Source of the DNA: Chitinophaga pinensis
Lineage (GTDB): Bacteria > Planctomycetota > Phycisphaerae > Phycisphaerales > SM1A02
Assembly: GCA_943329105.2 (NCBI GenBank)
Contig: CALQCP020000056.1
Span: forward strand, 1-11,019
Reading direction: 5' to 3'
Length of the DNA: 11,019 bases
In this document: positions 1 through 5,584 of the stretch, in pieces
Layout: each line of letters opens with the position of its first letter
Numbering within the stretch: the stretch's first letter is position 1
Notes under the pieces: generated by a model
What the model was told of the DNA's origin: nothing
The model's database searches: none
The model's input: the letters and a program-made list of their open reading frames with translations, nothing else
Translations under genes and position numbers: made by a program

Positions 1-1725
1 CATCCAGCCGGCGTAGCCGAAATTCGGCCAACTTCCGTAAGTTCCTGGGTAACCCAAGTAATCATTGCCCGCCACGCCCGGAGCCGTCATGCCGGTTGTT
101 GCGTATCCAGTTCCATACGAAACGATTCCGTTATTCACATAGCTATTCATATAGCCAGCCGTGAATCCAAAGGTCACCGTGTCGGCAGTTGAACCCATGA
201 CGCGCACGAAGGTCACTCCGTAGACCGGCGAACTCGGCGGCATCACGTACATCAACTGCGGCACTGCATCGCACAACACCCATGGTCCGGTGGCAGCGTC
301 GGAAGTGAACCACGCTGCATCTTGACACAGGTAGTACGAGCCCTCACAGAGAATCAGTGGCGAACTTGCGTTACTTGCCCAACTCAAACTCGTTCCATCA
401 ATCGCCACGAAACGCGCCGGACCACCGATCGTGGACAGCGATGCCTTTGCCTTCGATCGATCCAAGGTGGCAACGTGAGGAACTGACTGCTGATAGATCG
501 CATCATTTGCAGCGGATGTTCCTGGTACTGCCGCCAGCACATTGCCCCACGTTCCCTTCGGATCGATCGCTGCGAACGACGATGGAAGCGCGGATGGTTT
601 GACATAGCTCCACGGACCGTTCATCAAATCACCGCTCGTGAACCAACGACCAGAGGCAAGCAAATACCAAGTGTTTGATGTGGTGGCAGTGAAGAGATCG
701 CAGTTTGCATTTGATATCGCAAAGAGACCGTCGGCGACCTGCGCCAAATTGGGGGCGCCGTTGATCGACACCATGCAGAGCGGACTGGTACTGACCACGA
801 TCTCAGGCAGTTGACTGGAAGGCCCCGCTGGGGGCGCTGAATTTCCAGACGGGGCCGCGCTTGAACCGTCCGGTTGCACTGCGGCGGCGCTGGACCCGCT
901 CGACTGCGCGGCGCCTGTACTCCGCGGCAATGCTGCATTGATAGCGCTTGCCACCGAATCAGCGGGCGCTGCGCCGCTGGTGAATGGACCGCTGAAAATG
1001 GACGCATGCATCCATGTACTGTCGCCAACCCGCGTGAACCAGGTGTTACTTGCGGAATCGAATGCCAAGAGCGATGGCGTGTTCTGTGCAATGCCAACAC
1101 CCGATCCAACATCACGAAGTACTGGCGCACCATCAAGGAGCAGCAACACCGCGGGATGATCAATGACTCGAATCACCGGCGCTGCATTTCCCATCGGCGC
1201 CGCGTCCGCCTGCAACGATGTCACTTGCATGTTCTCCAGCACCACTGAACGCTGAACAGTGAAGGTTGCACTAGCAAGCATCTGCTGCAGAATCGCCGTA
1301 GTAGCAGTGGAATCTTGGCTGCCAGCCAACTGCACGCGCGTCACTTGCATGCCGGAAACCTGAATGAGTCCAGCGGCAAGGTCATTATCAAGTGTGGCGC
1401 TGAAGAACATCGCTCCATAGGTGCGCTGCGCGCCTGGCGTTGCAATCCGGAACGCCGCGCGACCGGTACTTGCCGTGCCAATGATGGACTCGAACTGCGG
1501 TGTGTACAGGGTGTACACCGAACCATTCACCGCCGCGACCTGCGGCCAAAAGGTCTCGCCGTTGTCTTGATCGGGCGCGGGTGGCAGGTTGTCCGGATGG
1601 GTGAGCCCAGGTGCAATCGAGTACTCGCCAGAAACTTGCGCGCTGGCGTGGCCGACCGTCAGGCACAGCATCGCAAAGGCAGTGGCGGCGGACAGATAGG
1701 AACGGTGCTGCGTGGGGTTGCCCAT
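1..1725 (-). CDS. Secreted repeat protein with Trp-Phe/Gly-Pro-Trp modules (partial, 3' end off the left edge)
   Basis: The frame is open for 575 codons from ATG 1725 to the window edge, with no stop. Residues 1-29 look like a Sec signal peptide: a basic start, a hydrophobic core around 11-25, and an AxA-type site at HASA|Q. Residues 60-175 form an N-terminal domain (TLYTPQFES, then GAMFFSATLDND, then MQVTRVQL). Three degenerate modules follow at about 183-250, 308-375 and 416-485. A Ser/Ala/Pro/Gly-rich linker (266-305) separates the first two. After the third come IYV-like LMYVMPPSSPVYGVTFVRV and VSYGTGY (535-541). From memory, this layout matches a conserved family of large exported bacterial proteins often labelled 'carbohydrate-binding family V/XII'. 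I know of no proven function, and that label is weak. The start is chosen for the signal peptide; GAGG lies only 2 bases upstream. GTG 1746 is an in-frame alternative. It is divergent from the STAS operon. Confidence 0.8.
   Translation of the reverse strand, partial: MGNPTQHRSYLSAATAFAMLCLTVGHASAQVSGEYSIAPGLTHPDNLPPAPDQDNGETFWPQVAAVNGSVYTLYTPQFESIIGTASTGRAAFRIATPGAQRTYGAMFFSATLDNDLAAGLIQVSGMQVTRVQLAGSQDSTATTAILQQMLASATFTVQRSVVLENMQVTSLQADAAPMGNAAPVIRVIDHPAVLLLLDGAPVLRDVGSGVGIAQNTPSLLAFDSASNTWFTRVGDSTWMHASIFSGPFTSGAAPADSVASAINAALPRSTGAAQSSGSSAAAVQPDGSSAAPSGNSAPPAGPSSQLPEIVVSTSPLCMVSINGAPNLAQVADGLFAISNANCDLFTATTSNTWYLLASGRWFTSGDLMNGPWSYVKPSALPSSFAAIDPKGTWGNVLAAVPGTSAANDAIYQQSVPHVATLDRSKAKASLSTIGGPARFVAIDGTSLSWASNASSPLILCEGSYYLCQDAAWFTSDAATGPWVLCDAVPQLMYVMPPSSPVYGVTFVRVMGSTADTVTFGFTAGYMNSYVNNGIVSYGTGYATTGMTAPGVAGNDYLGYPGTYGSWPNFGYAGWM
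271..1179 (-). repeat. Three degenerate ~68-residue protein modules in the secreted protein
   Basis: Module 1 is at 976-1179, module 2 at 601-804 and module 3 at about 271-480. Each opens with a beta-like segment (VIRVIDHPAV, IVVSTSPLC, VATLDRSKAK). Each continues through a DG/NG/GG-A/P turn (LLDGAPVL, INGAPNL, IGGPARFV), then an Asn/Ser-rich segment (NTPSLLAF, SNANCDLF, SNASSPLI). Each closes with an aromatic stretch ending in GP[WF] (TWFTRVGDSTW..GPF, TWYLLASGRWF..GPW, SYYLCQDAAWF..GPW). The repeat is clear at protein level and not obvious at DNA level, so the duplications look old. Module boundaries are approximate. Confidence 0.6.
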
Positions 1726-1957
1726 CGCCTCATGGTATGTACCCACGGCGTGGATGACCGAGGGGAGGAAACCCCTGGCAAACTGGTCAATTCTCGACTG
1801 AAAATGTGAGTTTCCCCTCGGGACTGGGTCATCGGAACATGGCAGGTCGGCCGCTGCGACCGAGCGCATTCTTAACCGAATTAAGACAGTGCCCGACCAT
1901 GAAACCACGAAAGTGCCAAGTAACTTCTTGAAGTCTTTGAGATGGACGTGAGCACAC
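1726..1957. promoter_or_regulatory. Divergent intergenic region
   Basis: This 232-base spacer separates the starts of the secreted protein (minus) and the STAS gene (plus), so it must carry both promoters unless they lie further out. I see no convincing -35/-10 pair for either direction. It holds a 6+6 inverted repeat (1870-1886), annotated separately. An imperfect hairpin lies at 1918-1937 (AAG-TA-ACTTC-TT-GAAGT-CTT, with a 2-base bulge), shortly before the STAS start. A small AGGGG/CCCCT pair sits in the 5' leader of the secreted-protein gene (about 1761-1776). Confidence 0.4.
1870..1886. promoter_or_regulatory. Perfect 6+6 inverted repeat, possible operator
   Basis: TCTTAA-CCGAA-TTAAGA is a perfect 6-base inverted repeat around a 5-base spacer. 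It lies about 70 bases before the STAS start and about 145 bases before the secreted-protein start. The AT-rich arms stand out in GC-rich sequence. Size and placement fit a dimeric repressor site, but no regulator gene lies next to it and no promoter anchors it. This is inference only. Confidence 0.3.
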
Positions 1958-2293
1958 ATGAGCGAACCGATCAAATCAATCCCTGATGGAGTCATTGTGG
2001 TCCTTTCAGGCCGCCTCGATTCGAAGAACGCAGCTGAGACACTCACCCTGATCCGTGCCTCCATGAACCCAAGTGCGAAGCGGGTGGTCTTTGACCTCAC
2101 CGCACTAGTGTTTATGGCGTCAGCAGGTCTTGGTGTGCTCGTGCAATCGGCAGGACTCGCCAAGGCGAATGGCGGAAGCGCTCATCACTTTGGAGCCAGC
2201 CCTGCCATCATTCAGTTGCTGCGGATTGCCGGGTTGGGAGCGGTGATCACGCCGTACCAAATGCAACCCGAGTCAGCCAAGGCACCCAGTTGA
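1958..2293 (+). CDS. Stand-alone STAS-domain protein (anti-sigma-factor-antagonist type)
   Basis: This 111-residue protein covers a whole STAS domain of the SpoIIAA/RsbV type. An N-terminal strand pair GVIVVLSGRLD (11-21) leads into a helix (AAETLTLIRA), then VVFDLTALVFMASAGLGVLV (43-62) and a C-terminal part ending SPAIIQLLRIAGL. In SpoIIAA the corresponding loop is FMDSSGLGV, and the first Ser is phosphorylated by a partner kinase. Here the loop is FMASAGLGV: that Ser is kept as Ser55, but the preceding Asp and the following Ser are both Ala. Such proteins normally bind an anti-sigma factor or kinase in a partner switch. None is encoded nearby. The stop overlaps the start of the Na/Pi transporter by 4 bases, which suggests that the partner or target is the transporter. 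Only a weak GTGAG lies before the ATG. Confidence 0.85.
   Translation: MSEPIKSIPDGVIVVLSGRLDSKNAAETLTLIRASMNPSAKRVVFDLTALVFMASAGLGVLVQSAGLAKANGGSAHHFGASPAIIQLLRIAGLGAVITPYQMQPESAKAPS
2279..2282 (+). promoter_or_regulatory. Ribosome binding site supporting the TTG start of the transporter
   Basis: AAGG lies 7 bases before TTG 2290, inside the last codons of the STAS gene. With the TTGA stop/start overlap, it supports TTG as the start; the first in-frame ATG would remove the first membrane segment. Confidence 0.5.
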
Positions 2294-4068
2294 ACACGTC
2301 CGATCACTTGACAACATTTCCGGCCATTGCCATTTTCCTCGCAGGGCTGGCCTTCTTCTTTCATGGTCTGGATGGTGTCAAGGAATCCCTCAAGTCGATG
2401 GCCGGACGCTCGCTGCGCCAGCGCATTGAGCGATTCACCTCAACGGGCGCACTTGCAGCACTGTGGGGATTCATTCTCGGAGCGCTCGCCCAAAGTTCCA
2501 CCGCGGCGTCGTTCATCGTTACTGGCTTTGTATCGAGCCGCTTGTTGACGCTCCGACGTGCGCTCACGATGATTGCATGGGCCAACCTCGGTACGGTGGT
2601 TCTCCCATTCATTGCATCATTTGATATTCGTACTGCCATCGCGATGATCCTGGGCGTCGGCGGTCTGTTGGCAACCTTCCGTGCCGGCCGCGAATTCCTA
2701 CTTCCCGCGTGGCGTGGTCTGTTCATGCTGGGTCTACTGATGCTCGGCCTGCAATTCCTGAAGGACGCCACGGGCGGTATCCCCGATGAGCCGTGGTTTA
2801 GGCAGTTTGCGCAGACCTTGGGCGATTCGCTCATATTCGGCTTCGTGGTGGGGATCGCATCGCGATTGGTGATCCAGTCAACATCAGCGATCGTGGTGAT
2901 CGTGGTGACGTTCGTCAACAGTGGCATCCTCACTGACAGCCAAGCTGCCATGATGGTTCACGGGGCTGGTGTGGGTGTTGGTGCGACGGTGCTCCTGATG
3001 GGCCGCAGTTCACGTGGCCTACCCCGACAACTGGCATACTTCCAAGCGATCATCAACTCCGCTGCGGGCGCCATATTGGCGCTTGAAGTGATGACTACAA
3101 AGTTCACAGGACTGCCAAGCCTGATGGACCTGATTCGTAACACCATCACCTCGGACTCAAGCCGCATGCTGGCGATCGTGTACGTGGTGCAGCAATCGCT
3201 CTGCGTTGGAATTGCCGAACTGTGTGGTAGCCGTTGGACAGGGTGGCTGAACCGGCTCAGCCCGCCAACCGACGCGCAGAATCTTGCCACGCCGATGTAC
3301 ATCGACCAAGGTGCGGGTGTTGATCCCACCAGTTTCTTGGACATGATTGCGCGCGAGCAATCGCGCATCGTCGAGCGGCTTCCCGACATTCTTGACTGCG
3401 TGCGTTCTGATGGCGAACGAACCCTGGCGGAATGCAACCACATGGCGGAGTCGTGCAAGTCACTCGGCGCTGAGATCCATCATGCGCTCCGAGAACTTTC
3501 GCAGACGCGGCTTGATCGGCAAGATGCTGAGCAATTGCTGGCGTTGGACATCAAGCAACGCGCCGTCGACCAATTGGTCACCGAGGTCGCGCACTTCGCC
3601 CGCGCATCACTCGATGAACGCCGGACCAGCGAAACGGGGAGCGAGTCCGACGGCAACGCGCTGTTGTTCGGGATGACGGAAGGACTGCACTTGGTGCTCT
3701 CGCAACTGGTGGAGTGCGAGCGCAGTCGTGTACCGAGCGATGTTGCCATGCTGCTAATGATTGTCAGCGACCGCGGCGACCTCATGGAACAACTGCGGGC
3801 AGACATTGCAACGTCAACATCACGCGGCGCTCGACCAGGACTGCAGTACACGTTGGCACTCTTCGAGCGGGCGATGTGGCTGGTTGGAAAGGTAGCTCCG
3901 GCGAATGGCGCCGATGAGCTCGACGACACGAATGGCATGAATGGTATTGATGGCATTGGTGGCAGCGGCGGGACTGGCGGTACTGACGGCACTGACCGCA
4001 CCGATGACACGCTTAGCAACCCGACCACTCAAGCACCCTCCGCATCCGATTCACTCCAACACGCATAG
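2290..4068 (+). CDS. Na+/phosphate cotransporter family protein with PhoU-like C-terminal region
   Basis: This 592-residue protein has the inner-membrane Na/Pi cotransporter (NptA/PF02690) layout. It carries two inverted-topology repeats, each with a Gln-Ser signature. Repeat 1 has GALAQSSTAAS (64-74) and ANLGTVV (98-104). Repeat 2 has RLVIQSTSAIV (192-202) and GVGVGATVLL (227-236). Membrane segments fill roughly residues 10-310. Residues 345-535 are a charged helical region like the PhoU-type domain of many family members, probably cytoplasmic. Family members take up phosphate driven by sodium, and PhoU-type domains are linked to phosphate-dependent control. Substrate is not shown here. The tail (545-574) is a tripeptide repeat, annotated separately. 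The start is TTG, coupled to the STAS gene. Confidence 0.85.
   Translation: MNTSDHLTTFPAIAIFLAGLAFFFHGLDGVKESLKSMAGRSLRQRIERFTSTGALAALWGFILGALAQSSTAASFIVTGFVSSRLLTLRRALTMIAWANLGTVVLPFIASFDIRTAIAMILGVGGLLATFRAGREFLLPAWRGLFMLGLLMLGLQFLKDATGGIPDEPWFRQFAQTLGDSLIFGFVVGIASRLVIQSTSAIVVIVVTFVNSGILTDSQAAMMVHGAGVGVGATVLLMGRSSRGLPRQLAYFQAIINSAAGAILALEVMTTKFTGLPSLMDLIRNTITSDSSRMLAIVYVVQQSLCVGIAELCGSRWTGWLNRLSPPTDAQNLATPMYIDQGAGVDPTSFLDMIAREQSRIVERLPDILDCVRSDGERTLAECNHMAESCKSLGAEIHHALRELSQTRLDRQDAEQLLALDIKQRAVDQLVTEVAHFARASLDERRTSETGSESDGNALLFGMTEGLHLVLSQLVECERSRVPSDVAMLLMIVSDRGDLMEQLRADIATSTSRGARPGLQYTLALFERAMWLVGKVAPANGADELDDTNGMNGIDGIGGSGGTGGTDGTDRTDDTLSNPTTQAPSASDSLQHA
3922..4011 (+). repeat. Degenerate 9-base tandem repeat encoding a Gly-X-Y (collagen-like) tail
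   Basis: Ten consecutive 9-base units encode DDT-NGM-NGI-DGI-GGS, then GGT-GGT-DGT-DRT-DDT (residues 545-574). Units run from GACGACACG through AATGGCATG, AATGGTATT and GATGGCATT to GATGACACG. Read from the Gly, residues 549-569 form seven unbroken Gly-X-Y triplets. The segment is in frame and follows the PhoU-like region. Units of one codon triplet suggest growth by slippage, so copy number may vary between strains. Confidence 0.75.
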
Positions 4069-4073
4069 CGGAC

Positions 4074-4093
4074 CGGCACACCCTGACGTGCCG
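4074..4093. terminator. Hairpin between convergent genes, possible bidirectional terminator
   Basis: CGGCAC (4074-4079) and GTGCCG (4088-4093) form a perfect 6-base stem with an 8-base loop. It fills most of the 25-base gap between the stop codons of the transporter (plus) and the esterase (minus). There is no T-run on either side, so this is not a textbook intrinsic terminator. Confidence 0.35.
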
Positions 4094-4969
4094 TTACTTC
4101 GGAACAGTCGCAGCAACCGCGGCCTGCGCATGCTCTTTGAAGAACCGAGCAATCAGCGCACTCGAACCCTTGGGATATTCATGGCCGCCTTCATGAATGA
4201 CGGTCACCAGTGGCGCGCCCTTGCTCGATTCGTAGAGCGTTGCGGTCAGACCGCCCTCAGCGGCCCACGGCTTACCCTCACTTATGCACGCATTCGCAGC
4301 GCGAACGTTCTCGAACGTTCGCTCCTGCCACGAGAATTTCACTATGGGGTCATCCTTACCCGCCACGTGAATCACCGGTAACGGTTTGATGTCCGCGGTC
4401 GGCTTCAGGTACGCACCAGCCACTGGTCCGATGGCCGCGAGCGTTGCACCGCGTGTCTGCCACAACAAGTAACTGAAGAACCCGCCGTTTGAATGTCCGG
4501 CAGAATAGGTGTGTCGTCCATCAAGCTTGTACTCCGCACGCAATGAGTCAACCATGGCGTCATACAACTTGATGTCGCGGTCTCCGTTGTTGCCAGCAGC
4601 GGTTTGCCAGCCAGACTTCTTGCCATCTGGGTCAACAAGCGGACTCACGGTGTTCAATCCTTGCGGATACACAACGATTGCTTCGGGCCAAGCGGTTTCA
4701 AATGCCGCAGTTGCGCGCGAATGCACTGCGTTACCGCCGTGACCGTGCCAACAGAACACCAGGGGAGTCTCAGCAGTTCGGTTGGCCGCGGGTGGAAGGC
4801 ACACCAGTGCGGTGCGAACCACTCCGTCCACCGTCCATTCCCGCTTGGAAACGCTGGCGCTGTCGCTCGCGGTGCTGGGCGTACCAGTGGTCCGATTCGG
4901 CGGTTGCGTCGCAGACGGCGTCGGCGGAGCCACGCACGCGCACACCAACACGATTCCAATGAGTTTCAT
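4094..4969 (-). CDS. Exported alpha/beta-hydrolase esterase, CE1/PHB-depolymerase (LpqC-like) type
   Basis: The 291-residue protein begins with a short export signal (MKLIGIVLVCAC). Cys12 in VCAC could be a lipoprotein acylation site, though Cys at -2 is unusual. A Thr/Pro/Ser-rich linker follows (14-42). The catalytic domain starts with the substrate-free phrase LVFCWHGHGG (oxyanion region, 70-79). The nucleophile elbow is GHSNGG with Ser160. The acid is probably Asp206 or Asp207 (GKDDPIV), and the base is His263 (GGHEYP). This order and spacing match secreted polyhydroxybutyrate depolymerases and feruloyl/acetylxylan esterases. The exact substrate cannot be read from sequence. There is no clear Shine-Dalgarno; TACTAT ends 6 bases before the ATG, compatible with a leaderless message. 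It is divergent from the acetyltransferase. Confidence 0.8.
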   Translation of the reverse strand: MKLIGIVLVCACVAPPTPSATQPPNRTTGTPSTASDSASVSKREWTVDGVVRTALVCLPPAANRTAETPLVFCWHGHGGNAVHSRATAAFETAWPEAIVVYPQGLNTVSPLVDPDGKKSGWQTAAGNNGDRDIKLYDAMVDSLRAEYKLDGRHTYSAGHSNGGFFSYLLWQTRGATLAAIGPVAGAYLKPTADIKPLPVIHVAGKDDPIVKFSWQERTFENVRAANACISEGKPWAAEGGLTATLYESSKGAPLVTVIHEGGHEYPKGSSALIARFFKEHAQAAVAATVPK

Positions 4970-5031
4970 ACGAATATAGTACGCATATTGGAGGTGGGAT
5001 CACTGCACACCCCGCTCGCACAACAACACTC
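4970..5031. promoter_or_regulatory. Short divergent promoter region with AT-rich inverted repeat
   Basis: Sixty-two bases lie between the esterase and acetyltransferase starts. AATAT (4973-4977) and ATATT (4985-4989) form an inverted repeat. The same patch gives -10-like TATAGT on the plus strand (4975-4980) and TACTAT on the minus strand (4981-4976). No matching -35 is visible either way. GGAGGT at 4990-4995 looks like a strong Shine-Dalgarno, but the next plus start is 36 bases on, so it probably does not serve it. Confidence 0.35.
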
Positions 5032-5544
5032 ATGACGCACTCCGCCATACGCCCTGCTACCCGCGCCGATCTCCCAGAGATTCTTGACATCTACAACGCA
5101 TCAATTGCTGCGCGGATGTCCACCGCGGACTTAGTACCCCAATCAATGGTTGCACGCGAGGCCTGGTGGGAGCAGCGCAATCATGACACGCGACCAGTAC
5201 TAGTGACCGAGCGCGCCGGGCGCGTGGTCGCGTGGGGCGCATTCACCAACTTTAAGGACCGCGCTGGGTACGCACCAACTGCGGAAATCAGCGTCTATGT
5301 AGATCCGTCAGCAGTCGGCAGCGGGCTCGGAAGCGCAATGCTTGACGAACTGCTTTCGTGCGCAGTCGCGTGCCAGATCGACCGAGTCATTGGAATCTGC
5401 TTTGAACACAATCACGCCAGCCTTCGACTGGCACGATCACGTGGTTTTGAAGAGTGGGGGCGGTTACCTGAAGCCTGCAATATGGATGGCGTCCGTCGCT
5501 CCGTGGTGATTCTTGGAAAGATCATTTCAGCGCCGCATTCATAA
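5032..5544 (+). CDS. GNAT N-acetyltransferase, phosphinothricin acetyltransferase-like
   Basis: This 170-residue GNAT enzyme would transfer an acetyl group from acetyl-CoA to an amino group. IRPATRADLPEILDIYN (6-22) is the usual N-terminal strand and helix. VLVTERAGRVVAWGAF (56-71) is the central strand pair. TAEISVYVDPSAVGSGLGSAML (83-104, overlapping motif A) holds the acetyl-CoA loop. Late helix and strand follow at 128-162 (ASLRLARSRGFEEWG). It resembles the Pat/Bar family in length and in TAE before motif A. The usual Gln/Arg at the head of the CoA loop (QRTGLG in Bar) is Val95 here (VGSGLG). Family members acetylate phosphinothricin or, more often, methionine sulfoximine/sulfone; the true substrate is unknown. 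No Shine-Dalgarno is adjacent to the ATG. It converges on dinG. Confidence 0.85.
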   Translation: MTHSAIRPATRADLPEILDIYNASIAARMSTADLVPQSMVAREAWWEQRNHDTRPVLVTERAGRVVAWGAFTNFKDRAGYAPTAEISVYVDPSAVGSGLGSAMLDELLSCAVACQIDRVIGICFEHNHASLRLARSRGFEEWGRLPEACNMDGVRRSVVILGKIISAPHS

Positions 5545-5566
5545 ATTACATGCGCTACTGATCAGC

Positions 5567-5582
5567 GTTCCGAGCGCGGAAC
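5567..5582. terminator. Hairpin between convergent genes, possible bidirectional terminator
   Basis: GTTCCG (5567-5572), loop AGCG, and CGGAAC (5577-5582) form a perfect 6-base stem with a tetraloop. It lies in the 40-base gap between the acetyltransferase stop and the dinG stop. No T-run follows on either strand. An 8-base palindrome, CTGATCAG, sits just before it (5558-5565). Confidence 0.4.
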
Positions 5583-5584
5583 AT

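Noticed and set aside
624..1163. Minus-strand open frame of 179 codons
   Set aside because: It lies inside the secreted-protein gene in another frame, with an Arg/Pro/Cys-rich product and no domain. The frame from 1725 has a signal peptide and repeat structure.
1761..1776. AGGGG/CCCCT inverted pair as a terminator
   Set aside because: The stem is 5 bases with no T-run, and it lies in the leader of the secreted-protein gene instead of after a gene.
874..1809. Plus-strand frames across the left part of the window
   Set aside because: They have no recognisable domain and an Arg/His/Cys-rich composition typical of antisense frames, and they oppose the secreted-protein gene.
2361..3458. Long minus-strand frames opposite the transporter
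   Set aside because: They are antisense shadows with Arg/Ser/Pro-rich composition. The plus-strand frame carries both Gln-Ser signatures of the transporter family.
3922..4011. Tandem repeat considered as a CRISPR array
   Set aside because: The units are 9 bases with no spacers, are degenerate, and stay in frame with the coding sequence.
3480..4028. Minus-strand open frame with a Pro-Pro-Val repeat start
   Set aside because: It is the antisense reading of the 9-base repeat and PhoU-like part of the transporter. The repeat is explained by the plus-strand Gly-X-Y tail.
4990..5003. GGAGGTGGGATCAC, which resembles a strong Shine-Dalgarno or an rRNA-end fragment
   Set aside because: No in-frame start follows at a normal distance (the next ATG is 36 bases on), and flanking bases do not match the 16S 3' end. 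Probably chance or an untranslated leader.
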